Shown here one piece after another: positions 18,712 through 27,088 of a DNA stretch of 64,000 bases (the first letter of the stretch is position 1; every line of letters begins with the position of its first letter). The translations under genes and the position numbers were made by a program. Below the pieces are notes generated by a model. The model had not been told where the DNA came from, ran no database searches, and worked only from the letters and a program-made list of their open reading frames with translations. Source of the DNA: Caballeronia glebae (GTDB lineage Bacteria; Pseudomonadota; Gammaproteobacteria; Burkholderiales; Burkholderiaceae); contig NZ_FCOJ02000009.1 in NCBI RefSeq assembly GCF_001545035.1, forward strand, positions 1 to 64,000. The letters are read 5' to 3'.

Positions 18712-18961
18712 CGGAGAGCGATCATGAAGAGCAGATGAGGGGGCCGCGAGAACGCCAGAGGCAGATCAACGAGAGGCGTGGCGAAGTGACGAACACGGCG
18801 CAGAAGGCGAGGAATGATCGGCGGGAAGGCGGTGGGCAGCGCGCAAAGACTTCAACGCCCCCAAGAATGGAGGACGACGCTAACTTGCAAGATGCGCTCG
18901 CATGATTGATGTCCTCGGAGCCTGGCAGCTTCCATAAAAGACCATGCGAATCCCTGTCGCG

Positions 18962-19085
18962 TGCGCAACGTAAGAACCGACTCGCAACGCAAGCACGGAA
19001 GATCGAGGACGAACTGCAAAGGGTTGGCCAGCCGCGTTATCCGATCGATGGAATACGCGTCCGAGGAGCGATGACCGACGCGGTT
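18962..19085 (+). pseudogene. Decayed C-terminal fragment of an isopropylmalate-dehydrogenase-family gene
   Basis: The translation LATQARKIEDELQRV, then GAMTDAV, matches the end of the intact dehydrogenase at 17527-18630 (LATRARNIEQALQRV, then KAMTEAV). The underlying DNA is also alike (shared CTCGCAACGC and AGCACGGAA/GGCACGGAA). Only about 40 codons survive and the linker between blocks is altered. It appears to be the remnant of a tandem duplicate or of a related gene lost by deletion. The flanking stretches 18631-18961 and 19086-19329 contain no gene I can support. Confidence 0.6.
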
Positions 19086-19329
19086 TTCACAAATTCCTGC
19101 TCATAGAAGGTGGCTGACCAAAAAAGAAACGATCAGCCATGTTGGGGGGTGCCCGTCCTTTCCCGTCCACATTCTGACAAGCCGTTGGGACATGCCCAGC
19201 CGCGCTGACTTTGCCATCCTCGCATCCATACGCCCCCGTCAACAAACATAGGCCAACGGCTGTGTACGTCGCCGTCCGCCGCTCCCCTGGGCGTAAGCGG
19301 CGGAAGAAATGGGGCAACAGCTGCCAGGA

Positions 19330-19399
19330 ATCACAAACATCAATAGTCCACCCGCAATATCGATTATTTTTCTTTCTTAGCCGCTAGTCGAATAATCCG
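19330..19399 (+). promoter_or_regulatory. Promoter/activator element of the C-glycoside lyase operon (copy A)
   Basis: A 43-base stretch (19330-19372) beginning ATCACA and ending ATTTTTC matches the stretch at 24360-24402 at 31 of 43 positions with no gaps, including ATCAATAG. Eighteen bases further on, both have AATAATC-TG/CG, resembling a -10 box. Identical spacing ahead of two operons of one locus strongly suggests a common activator site, probably for one or both LysR proteins encoded between them. Confidence 0.65.
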
Positions 19400-19429
19400 T
19401 CATGAGCCCACCACAATGACGGAGACAGT

Positions 19430-20434
19430 ATGTCAGAACCCGCTCGGATCAAGCGCGGAATTAGCCTTTACAGCTATCAAGAAGAGTTTTTCCTGCGCAA
19501 GCTCGACCTGGAGGGCTGCATTGCCGAAGCAGCAAAGATAGGTGCGAACGGAATCGAGATCGTCAGCGAACAGATGATTCCGCGCGCACCGCGCGCGTCT
19601 GATGCGTTCTACTCGCAATGGACCGAGTGGATGGACAAGTACGGTACGACGCCCGTCTGCCATGACCTGTTTCTTGACACCAAGCGTGATCCCGATCGTC
19701 TGTTGACCGACGATGAATGCGTCGCATCCATCGAAGCAGACTTGTGTCATGCAAAGCGTCTCGGCTGCCGATATGTTCGCGTGCTCGTCAGCGTGTCACC
19801 GCACATTCTTGCACGCTGCGTTAGCGCCGCCGAACGCTACGACGTGAAGATGCTCCTCGAAGTGCACTCGCCGCTACACTTCGATCATCCGTGGATCATT
19901 CGCCACGCGGAGTCGATGGAAAAGCTTGGTACACGGCACATCGGTTTTCTACCCGACATGGGGATATTCGTGAAGCGTTATCCGCGTGTCATGCGCGACC
20001 GGTTCGTGCGAATGGGCGCCCGCGAGTCCCTCGCCGATTTCATTTCCGCGGCTTACGACGACCGCATACTCTCCGAGTATCTCCTGCAGGATGTCCGCAG
20101 AATGGGCGGCACGCCCGTCGAACTCGCCATGGCCGAAACCGTGCGTCACACGATCTGGTCGAGTCCGCGGCGTCTGCTCGAGTTCATGCCGCGCATCCAT
20201 CACATTCACGCGAAGTTCTACGAAATGACGGCAGACGAGATCGAGCCAAGCATCCCTTATGACGAGATCATTCCTGTGCTCGTCGCCGGTGGCTATCAGG
20301 GCTATCTGTCGAGCGAATACGAAGGAAACCGGCACATCCAAGACGCATTCGAAGTAGACAGTGTCGAACAGGTGCGCCGTCAGCACAGCATGTTTGAGCG
20401 CCTGCTCGAACAGTACGCACCCGTCGCGGCCTGA
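19430..20434 (+). CDS. Putative C-glycoside deglycosidase large (alpha) subunit, sugar phosphate isomerase/epimerase fold
   Basis: The 334-residue TIM-barrel protein belongs to the xylose-isomerase-like superfamily. Candidate metal/catalytic residues are E144 and H146 (LLEVHSPLHF), D176 (GFLPDMGIF), H258/H260 (IHHIHAKFY) and E296 (YLSSEYEGN). Known C-glycoside deglycosidases (DgpBC of gut bacteria, CarBC of soil actinobacteria) pair such a barrel with a small beta-rich subunit of the DUF6379 type, and they split the C-C bond of 3-oxo-C-glycosides. The next gene encodes exactly such a small protein 32 bases downstream, which is the main reason for this call. GGAGACAG precedes ATG 19430. On its own it could be a generic sugar isomerase. 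Confidence 0.72.
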   Translation: MSEPARIKRGISLYSYQEEFFLRKLDLEGCIAEAAKIGANGIEIVSEQMIPRAPRASDAFYSQWTEWMDKYGTTPVCHDLFLDTKRDPDRLLTDDECVASIEADLCHAKRLGCRYVRVLVSVSPHILARCVSAAERYDVKMLLEVHSPLHFDHPWIIRHAESMEKLGTRHIGFLPDMGIFVKRYPRVMRDRFVRMGARESLADFISAAYDDRILSEYLLQDVRRMGGTPVELAMAETVRHTIWSSPRRLLEFMPRIHHIHAKFYEMTADEIEPSIPYDEIIPVLVAGGYQGYLSSEYEGNRHIQDAFEVDSVEQVRRQHSMFERLLEQYAPVAA

Positions 20435-20466
20435 ATGACCGACACCAAACACAGAGACAAAACGAT

Positions 20467-20856
20467 ATGTTCGACAAGTACATTATTTGTGAAAACAGCC
20501 TGCGCCAGCACGTCGAGAACGGCGAGACGAGGCGCTATTCCGTCGGGGTGCGGCTCCCGTATTACCGCGCGCTCGGACTCTCGATGGTCGAGCAGATTGC
20601 GCTGACGATCGACGGCGAACCGGTTGCGCGCGAGCACATGACGCTGACTGTCGCCGATGGGCGCTTTCCCGTCGCTGAGCTGGGGTCGGCGCTCGACGCG
20701 CGCTGGGGCTTTGGCGAAATCGCGCGGCTCGAAGTGGATGGCACGCTGCCGCAAACCGGAGGCGCCCATGACGTACAGATCGAGCAGCACCTGCGGATTT
20801 CCTATCTGCCCTTCACGCTGGTAGGCAAGGATCGCAAGCAGCTCGCGGTCGTCTGA
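20467..20856 (+). CDS. Putative C-glycoside deglycosidase small (beta) subunit, DUF6379-type
   Basis: The 129-residue protein has the features I associate with DUF6379 small subunits: an N-terminal MFDKYIICENSLRQ, GVRLPYYRALGLSMVE, IDGEPV, a conserved aromatic WGFGEIARLEV, and HLRISYLPF at the end. In characterised C-glycoside deglycosidases this beta-sandwich subunit packs on the TIM barrel and completes the active site. It has no signal peptide and lies directly after the barrel gene, so the two are probably translated as a complex. I recognise the family from memory; a profile search would settle it. Confidence 0.7.
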   Translation: MFDKYIICENSLRQHVENGETRRYSVGVRLPYYRALGLSMVEQIALTIDGEPVAREHMTLTVADGRFPVAELGSALDARWGFGEIARLEVDGTLPQTGGAHDVQIEQHLRISYLPFTLVGKDRKQLAVV

Positions 20857-21043
20857 CGAAGGCACGCAGCGAAGATGCGCGATCAAATACTGATAACATG
20901 AAATCGCGCGTCGACAGGCAAGTGAATGTGCGGAATGGACTCCTGTGCATTGACTCGCCGACCCACGAAGCCGGAGCGTTCCAGCAGCGAGCCGGCGCGA
21001 CAAGCAGGAGACAGGCCGCTCGATCGGCCGACAGGAGACGCGA

Positions 21044-22255
21044 ATGAATCAACGAGTAGACCGCCAGGCAGGCACGGCTCAAGGGCTCGTGCTGAGCGTG
21101 GCATCCACGATGTCGGTAATGGGCGCGGTCGTGATGGCGCCGCTTTTGCCGAGCTTGCACGCGCACTTTGCCGCGACACCCGGTGTCGACTTTTTGGTGC
21201 CGATGGCGCTCACCGTGCCGTCGCTGTGCGTCGCATTGCTGGCGCCCATCATCGGCGTAGCCGCGGATCGCATCGGACGTCGCCGCGCGTATCTGATCGC
21301 GTTGTTGTTCTACGTGTTGTGCGGCACTGCGCCGCTCTATTTGAATACGTTGCCGCAGATACTCGTGAGCCGCGTGGGCGTCGGCATTGCCGAGGCAATC
21401 ATCATGGTGTGCAGCACCACCTTGCTCGGCGATTACTTCACCGGCTCAGAGCGCGTGAAATGGCTGTCGGCGCAATCGGCTATCGCATCGGTCTCGGGCG
21501 TCGTGTTCATCATGCTGGGCGGCGTGCTCGGCCGTGATAACTGGCGCATTCCGTTCGCGATGTACGCACTGAGCGTCGTGCTGTTTGCCGCTACTTTGCT
21601 GTGGACCTGGGAGCCTGCACCGCGAGAGCGCGACGCGCCGCAGACCCAGCGCTTTCCGTGGGGCAGTCTGCTCTCCATCGGCGTATTGACGGTGATCGGT
21701 TCGCTGCTGTTCTATCTCATTCCGGTGCAGATGGGCGCGGTGCTCGCGGGACACGGCGTCACCTCGCCGGCGAGCATCGGTGCGCTCATTTCGATTGCAA
21801 GCATTGCGATTCCCGTTGGCGCCGTCTTGTTCCGACTCATGGCATTACGCATGCGGCTCGATGCAATCGTGTGCCTGCCGTTCCTATTGATGGGCGTCGG
21901 GCTCATTGCCCTAGGCCGTACGGGCGGCCCGACCATGGACGTCGTCGCCGCGTCGGTCCATCAATTGGGCGGCGGCTTCGTGTTGCCCGTGCTGCTGACG
22001 ATGGCGCTACAACGCCTGCCGTTCGAACTGCGCGGACGCGGTACCGGCATCTGGATGTGCGGCTTCTTTCTGGGGCAGTTTATCAGCGCGCCCGTGGCTA
22101 TCGGCGCGATGAAGGCGGCAGGCGGCGTCGGCATATCGCTGGGATGGCTGGGGGGGGTAAGCCTGGCGGTGTGCGTCATGCTTGTCGTCGCCGCTATCCC
22201 CCGCGCACGCCGCGAAGGGTGGGGCGTCGTGCCGAACACCACGCCGGGTCAGTGA
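21044..22255 (+). CDS. MFS transporter
   Basis: The 403-residue carrier has about 12 hydrophobic segments. The loop-2 motif is GVAADRIGRRRAYLIALL and the entry segment is VMGAVVMAPLLPSLHAHF. GGAGACGCGA precedes ATG 21044. It follows the deglycosidase pair after a 187-base gap without a gene. It is the likely inner-membrane importer of the glycoside or exporter of a product. Confidence 0.78.
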   Translation: MNQRVDRQAGTAQGLVLSVASTMSVMGAVVMAPLLPSLHAHFAATPGVDFLVPMALTVPSLCVALLAPIIGVAADRIGRRRAYLIALLFYVLCGTAPLYLNTLPQILVSRVGVGIAEAIIMVCSTTLLGDYFTGSERVKWLSAQSAIASVSGVVFIMLGGVLGRDNWRIPFAMYALSVVLFAATLLWTWEPAPRERDAPQTQRFPWGSLLSIGVLTVIGSLLFYLIPVQMGAVLAGHGVTSPASIGALISIASIAIPVGAVLFRLMALRMRLDAIVCLPFLLMGVGLIALGRTGGPTMDVVAASVHQLGGGFVLPVLLTMALQRLPFELRGRGTGIWMCGFFLGQFISAPVAIGAMKAAGGVGISLGWLGGVSLAVCVMLVVAAIPRARREGWGVVPNTTPGQ

Positions 22256-22263
22256 AGCAGGCA

Positions 22264-22289
22264 CCACGCCACTGCTTTGCGCGGCGTGG
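22264..22289. terminator. Hairpin between converging MFS and LysR genes
   Basis: CCACGCC and GGCGTGG are separated by 12 bases in the 55-base gap between the two converging stops. Position favours a bidirectional terminator; no T-run is present. Confidence 0.3.
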
Positions 22290-22310
22290 CAGTATTGCAC
22301 ACTTCTCGCG

Positions 22311-23249
22311 TCACGCCTGTGGCGCGATTTCCTTTGCGCAGTCGAGCAACAAGTCCTTGAACCACACGTATGCCGGATCGTTTTCGCGGTTCTGACGCCA
22401 TTGCACGACTTCGCTCAGCGGCGGCAACGGAATCGGACAATCGACGAGGCGTAGGTGCGTTTGCCGCGCCGCGAACCGCTCAGCGACGAACGACGGCAAG
22501 GTCGCAACCAGCGACGTGTTGGCGAGCGCGAAGGGTATTGCGAGCAGGTGTTCGGTGCGTACGGCACGCTCCCGCTGCGCGCGATGAATGAGCGCGTCGT
22601 CGGATTCAATTGTGGCCACGCTGCCGTCGAGCAGCGTCGGCACGATATGCGGCAACCTGTAAAACGCCACTTCGTCGAGTCGAGGAAATGCGGCATGATT
22701 GCCGCGCCATACGAGACAACGGTAAGCGGCTGTCAGTAATGGCCGGCGCGGATGTTCGGCGGATGTGAAGATCGACGGCAGCACCACGAAGTCGAGCCCG
22801 TGGCGTTCGAGCGCTTCAATGGCGGGCGTGCGCGCCGCCCGAAACGCGCTGAAGGTGCGGACCTCCAGACTGATGCCCGGTGCGTCGCGCGCAAGGCGCG
22901 AGCTGACGAGCGGCAGCAGAAAGCCCGCGACGATCTCCGAACACGCAATACTGAAGCGCCGTTCCGCGCGCGCCGCATCGAAGCCGGGTTTTGCCGCAGT
23001 GAGCGTGCGCGCGCGTTCGATCCACGCGTGCACGGCAGGCTTCAACTCGATTGCGACGGGGCTCAGAACCAGCTTGCGGCCTTCCTGTACCAGCAGAGGG
23101 TCGCCGAAATGATCGCGCAGTTTCGCCAGCATCGCGCTGATGGCCGGCTGCCCGACGTTGAGCCGCTCGGCCACGCGGGTGGCGCTGGGGTCGTCGAGTA
23201 ACGCATCCAGTACGACCAGCAGATTCAGATCGATCGAGCGATAACGCAT
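22311..23249 (-). CDS. LysR-family regulator, NodD/NahR-like
   Basis: The 312-residue regulator has the NodD/NahR-type N-terminus IDLNLLVVLDALLDDPSATRVAERLNVGQPAISAML. Regulators of this clade often respond to aromatic compounds or flavonoids. Its start is 13 bases from the end of the second LysR gene (23262-24188) on the same strand, so the two are probably co-transcribed and both may control the surrounding C-glycoside genes. Confidence 0.83.
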   Translation of the reverse strand: MRYRSIDLNLLVVLDALLDDPSATRVAERLNVGQPAISAMLAKLRDHFGDPLLVQEGRKLVLSPVAIELKPAVHAWIERARTLTAAKPGFDAARAERRFSIACSEIVAGFLLPLVSSRLARDAPGISLEVRTFSAFRAARTPAIEALERHGLDFVVLPSIFTSAEHPRRPLLTAAYRCLVWRGNHAAFPRLDEVAFYRLPHIVPTLLDGSVATIESDDALIHRAQRERAVRTEHLLAIPFALANTSLVATLPSFVAERFAARQTHLRLVDCPIPLPPLSEVVQWRQNRENDPAYVWFKDLLLDCAKEIAPQA

Positions 23250-23261
23250 TTCGTAGAGAGG

Positions 23262-24188
23262 TTAGAAGTCGCGCGCGCAGTCGACAATTACATGGCCAAG
23301 CCATTCGACCGCGGGATCGCCCGAATGCGCGGCACTGATCTGCAGCGTCTCCCATACGTCGATCGCGGGGAAGGGAGCAGGTACGGCACGCAGAGGCATC
23401 GACCGTGTCAATGCGTCGGCGAGGCGCGAAGGGACGGTGCCAATGCGTTCGGTGCCGATTACGAACTCGGGCACGAGCAGAAAGTTCGGCACCGTGACGT
23501 CAACTCGTCGTGCAACGCCTGCACGTTCGAGGCGGCGTCCCTCGACTGTGCTTGCGGCCGAGTCCATGAACGTGGCGATCACGTGGGGCAGTGCCGAATA
23601 CTGCCTTGTGCTCAACTGTTCGCCGACGTGGGGATTATCGGTCGCTACGATGCATGTGAATGCCTCGCGGAAGAGATCGACGGACGGCCGGTCGGCCGAG
23701 GTGAATTCCTTCGGCGCGATCGCAAGATGCGCGCCGCGCCGCTCCAGTTCATCGCCCATCAGGTTTCGCGAGCGCGGCAATGTGGTGATGAGCGGCCGGA
23801 TCGAAAGCGATGCACCAGGCGCTTCTTTCATGAGTCGCGCGATGACTCGTGGCATGAACACTTGCGCCACATAGTCCGAGCAAAGCACGACGAATTCCTG
23901 CAGCGCGGCTGCCGGGGCGAAGGCCTGCGTGGCGTTGCTGATCACGTCCGCGCGTTGCAGCAGGGTGCGCAAGGTCGATTGCAACTCGTAGCCGAGTGTC
24001 GTCGGCGTCATCTGACGATTGCGCCATTCGAGCAGCGCATCGTCGAAGTGATCACGCAGCCTGCCCAATGCGGAACTGACGGCGGATTGCTTGAGCCCTA
24101 TGCGTTGCGCGGCACGCGAGACGCTGCGCTCCGTGAGCAATGCGTCGAGAACGACCAGCAGATTCAGGTCCAGTCCTTTCAGCCGCAT
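23262..24188 (-). CDS. LysR-family regulator, NodD/NahR-like (second paralogue)
   Basis: The 308-residue protein starts at ATG 24188, preceded by GGAGAGG; the longer frame upstream is not needed. It opens LKGLDLNLLVVLDALLTERS and has the HTH AAQRIGLKQSAVSSALGRL. It is divergent from the porin operon, with the shared 43-base element (24360-24402) between them, so it is the best candidate activator for that element. Two adjacent NodD-like paralogues suggest either heteromeric control or sensing of two inducers. Confidence 0.83.
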   Translation of the reverse strand: MRLKGLDLNLLVVLDALLTERSVSRAAQRIGLKQSAVSSALGRLRDHFDDALLEWRNRQMTPTTLGYELQSTLRTLLQRADVISNATQAFAPAAALQEFVVLCSDYVAQVFMPRVIARLMKEAPGASLSIRPLITTLPRSRNLMGDELERRGAHLAIAPKEFTSADRPSVDLFREAFTCIVATDNPHVGEQLSTRQYSALPHVIATFMDSAASTVEGRRLERAGVARRVDVTVPNFLLVPEFVIGTERIGTVPSRLADALTRSMPLRAVPAPFPAIDVWETLQISAAHSGDPAVEWLGHVIVDCARDF

Positions 24189-24359
24189 GTCGTCCGCCTC
24201 TCCTTTCTGATTCGCTCGACAATCGCGCCGCACGATGGCGCCGGATGCATTGTCGGAGACAATAATCGGCTCGCGCTGTAAGTGGTTTCCCTGATGTTGG
24301 ATCGCGTTAAATAAGCCAAAGCCCGCGCTGAAGCCAGCGTCCGGGTGCCTCGGCCTAGT

Positions 24360-24429
24360 ATCACAGAAATCAATAGACTGGCGGCGAAATTTATCATTTT
24401 TCGACGTGCCCGGACCTCTCAATAATCTG
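24360..24429 (+). promoter_or_regulatory. Promoter/activator element of the porin/aglycone operon (copy B)
   Basis: This is the counterpart of the element at 19330-19399. It starts with ATCACA, has ATCAATAG at the same offset and ends in ATTTTTC, followed 18 bases later by AATAATCTG. It lies in the 344-base gap between the divergent LysR gene and the porin gene. Nothing else with coding potential is seen in that gap. Confidence 0.65.
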
Positions 24430-24532
24430 ACTCACGCGCTAATCTGGCGCGCGCAGAACGACACAAGCAGGGCTCGCGGCACGCGAGCCTGACGAATGCT
24501 ACGCAGAAGAGACAGGTCAGGAGACGACAACG

Positions 24533-25633
24533 ATGAATCGCAAAAGCGAGCGGCGATACGCGCGAAAGACGTCCGCCCGATGGACCCGATGGAGTATTCC
24601 GATGGGGCTCTGTCTGGTCGGCACGAGTGCGATGGCGCAACAGGTCACGCTGTACGGCACGATCGACACGGGCATTACGTACATATCGAATGCCGGCGGC
24701 AAGAGCCTGATCGAAATGCAGCCAAACATCATGTGGAAGAGCGCCTGGGGCATCAAGGGCACTGAGGATATCGGCTCGGGCACCAAAGTCTTTTTCGATA
24801 TCAGCAACACGTTCAATACGGCGACCGGCGCCAACTACGGCTTCGGTCCCGCGTTCGGGGTCACGAACGATACATGGGGCACGCTGACGGCCGGACAGTT
24901 GAACGATTTCATGTTCCTGTCGTTGACGGTATCGCGCTGGGGGCCGCAGCTTTATTCAGCGCCTCCGTACTACACGTCGGCGGGTCCTTTCGACAAGTTG
25001 GGTCTGAACGCGGGCACCATGGACTTCAACGGCCTCGCGGGCTGGTACGTGTTTAACAACGCGCTCAGCTACCGTTCGCCGACTATCAATGGCCTGACGG
25101 TGGGTGCGATGTACGCATTTGGCAACGTCGCGGGTCACATGGGCAGGGGCGATACGCAGAGCTTCGGCGTCGATTTCAGCCGTGGCCCGCTTCAGATGGA
25201 TGCGGCGTACACCTTCACGCGCTCGAGCGACGTGATCCAGTCGGGTCAGGCATTGCGTAATTGGGGCCTCGGCGGACGAATGGCGGTCGGCGCCGCGTTC
25301 ATCGACGCGATCTACACGAACACGCGCAACACGGCGGTCGGCACGGGCGTGCAGGTCATCGGCGCGGGTGCGCAATATCCCGTGACGCGCAATACGGTGA
25401 TGTCTATGAACTATCACTACGACTGGGCCAATGCGGCGCAGAACAGCTATCACGCTCATCAGATCGGAGCGGGCTTGTTCTACGGGCTCTCCAAACGCAC
25501 GGATGTCTATCTGAACCTGGTCTGGCAACGGGCGAGCGGCGACGGCGCGGTTGCGGAAGTCAACTACACGCACACAGCCTCGTCCACTGCATCGCAAACC
25601 GTCGCGCGCGTCGGCATGACGCACCGCTTCTGA
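24533..25633 (+). CDS. Gram-negative outer-membrane porin (Burkholderiales OmpC-like)
   Basis: The 366-residue protein has a signal peptide ending GTSAMAQ and a mature start QVTLYGTIDTGITYI. It also has the porin segment WGIKGTEDIGSGTKVFF and a terminal phenylalanine (VGMTHRF) for barrel insertion. AGGAGACGACAACG precedes ATG 24533. It is the first gene of an 11-gene plus-strand run and probably admits the glycoside or aromatic substrate through the outer membrane. A positively charged stretch precedes the hydrophobic signal core. Confidence 0.87.
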   Translation: MNRKSERRYARKTSARWTRWSIPMGLCLVGTSAMAQQVTLYGTIDTGITYISNAGGKSLIEMQPNIMWKSAWGIKGTEDIGSGTKVFFDISNTFNTATGANYGFGPAFGVTNDTWGTLTAGQLNDFMFLSLTVSRWGPQLYSAPPYYTSAGPFDKLGLNAGTMDFNGLAGWYVFNNALSYRSPTINGLTVGAMYAFGNVAGHMGRGDTQSFGVDFSRGPLQMDAAYTFTRSSDVIQSGQALRNWGLGGRMAVGAAFIDAIYTNTRNTAVGTGVQVIGAGAQYPVTRNTVMSMNYHYDWANAAQNSYHAHQIGAGLFYGLSKRTDVYLNLVWQRASGDGAVAEVNYTHTASSTASQTVARVGMTHRF

Positions 25634-25646
25634 ATAGGAGAACTCC

Positions 25647-25970
25647 ATGTCCACCCGCATTTCGATAAGTGCAATTTCCGCGGCGGCTCTCACGGCGCTC
25701 ATGGTGAGCGATGTGCATGCAGCAGACGGCGTCGCTGCATCCGGCAGCGCAGCGAGTTCTGCGGAGCAGGTGAAGCGCATCTGCAAAAACGTCTGGAAGA
25801 ACGACCACTACGAGGAAAAGTGCCGGACTGTACGACGTGCGCCACCACCCGCGCCGCGCATTGATCAGCCGCCGTCACCACCTGCGTCCCGCAAGGACGG
25901 TTCGGTGAAACACCCCCACGACAAGAACGACGTCAACGCAGTCAGCGTCCGGCGACCCGCCTCCGAATGA
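25647..25970 (+). CDS. Small secreted protein of unknown function
   Basis: The 107-residue product has a clear signal peptide (hydrophobic ISAISAAALTALMV, cleavage after VHA). A short segment with two cysteines (RICKNVWKNDHYEEKC) follows, then a proline-rich, charged tail (PPPAPRIDQPPSPP). The two cysteines could form a disulphide in the periplasm. GGAGAACTCC precedes the ATG 13 bases after the porin stop, so it is co-expressed with the porin. I do not recognise the family; a porin-associated or cell-envelope role is only a guess. Confidence 0.65.
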   Translation: MSTRISISAISAAALTALMVSDVHAADGVAASGSAASSAEQVKRICKNVWKNDHYEEKCRTVRRAPPPAPRIDQPPSPPASRKDGSVKHPHDKNDVNAVSVRRPASE

Positions 25971-26001
25971 AGCTGTCTGCGCCAAAAGGATTTTGCATGC
26001 C

Positions 26002-27057
26002 ATGAAAACGATACTCGGCCCCGCCATTTTTCTCGCGCAGTTTGCAGGCAATTCGGAGCCGTTCAACTCGCTCGATTCGATCGCGCGATGGGCGGCCGGG
26101 TTCGGCTACAAGGGCGTGCAGATTCCCACCTGGGACGCGCGTCTGTTCGATCTGCGCCGGACGGCGACGAGTCAGACCTACGCAGATGAGGTGCGCGGCA
26201 CGCTGGCGGAACATGGTATCGATGTGACGGAGCTGTCGACGCATCTGCAAGGGCAACTGGTCGCCGTGCATCCCTGTTACGACCTTGCTTTCGACGGCTT
26301 CTGTCCGGAGCCGTTGCGCGGCAAGCCACGCGAGCGGCAGCAATGGGCCGTCTCGCAGATGATGCTCGCCGCACAGGCGAGCCTCCGTCTTGGGTTGAAA
26401 GCGCACGCGACATTTTCGGGCGCGCTCGCCTGGCCATTTCTGTATCCGTGGCCACAGCGTCCCGCTGGTCTTGTCGAAACGGCATTTGAGGAACTCGCGC
26501 GCCGCTGGCGTCCGATTCTCGATGCGTTCGACGACGTAGGCGTCGATGTCTGCTTCGAGATCCACCCGGGCGAAGACCTGCACGACGGTGTGAGCTTCGA
26601 GCGGTTTCTCGATGCGCTTGGCGGCCATGCGCGCGCCAATGTGCTTTACGACCCGAGTCATCTTCACTTGCAGCAGATGGATTACCTCGCGTTCATCGAC
26701 GTGTATCACGAGAGGATCAAGGCCTTTCACGTCAAGGATGCAGAGTTTCGCCCCGATGGCCGGCGCGGAGTCTATGGCGGCTACGAGGGCTGGTTGGAGC
26801 GTGCGGGGCGCTTCCGCTCGCTGGGTGACGGGCAAATCGACTTCCAAACAATGTTCTCGAAATTTGCGCAGTATGACTTCCCGGGCTGGGCCGTGCTGGA
26901 ATGGGAGTGCGCACTCAAGGACGCCGAGGTTGGAGCACGCGAAGGAGCGCGTTTCATCGCCGATCACATCATCGAAGTTACCAAGCGCACGTTCGATGAC
27001 TTCGCAGCGTCGGGTGTGGATGAAGCGGCGAACCGGCGTCTCCTCGGTTTCAACTAA
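26002..27057 (+). CDS. Sugar phosphate isomerase/epimerase family protein
   Basis: The 351-residue TIM-barrel enzyme has the metal site of this superfamily: E186 (CFEIHPGED), D217 (VLYDPSHLH), H243 (IKAFHVKDAEF) and E300 (AVLEWECAL). It differs clearly from the barrel at 19430-20434 and has no small partner subunit next to it. Paired with the Gfo/Idh/MocA gene directly downstream, it may isomerise a keto-sugar released from the C-glycoside. AAAAGGA precedes ATG 26002; a TTG three codons upstream is less likely. Confidence 0.8.
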   Translation: MKTILGPAIFLAQFAGNSEPFNSLDSIARWAAGFGYKGVQIPTWDARLFDLRRTATSQTYADEVRGTLAEHGIDVTELSTHLQGQLVAVHPCYDLAFDGFCPEPLRGKPRERQQWAVSQMMLAAQASLRLGLKAHATFSGALAWPFLYPWPQRPAGLVETAFEELARRWRPILDAFDDVGVDVCFEIHPGEDLHDGVSFERFLDALGGHARANVLYDPSHLHLQQMDYLAFIDVYHERIKAFHVKDAEFRPDGRRGVYGGYEGWLERAGRFRSLGDGQIDFQTMFSKFAQYDFPGWAVLEWECALKDAEVGAREGARFIADHIIEVTKRTFDDFAASGVDEAANRRLLGFN

Positions 27058-27088
27058 AAACTGGCACGACAGCGAGAGGAACTGAGGT

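Noticed and set aside
18660-18905. 81-codon frame after the dehydrogenase gene
   Set aside because: Low-complexity Arg/Glu/Gln composition, overlaps a hairpin, no ribosome site.
23292-24281. 329-codon plus-strand frame opposite the second LysR gene
   Set aside because: Cys/Arg-rich shadow of a recognisable LysR gene.
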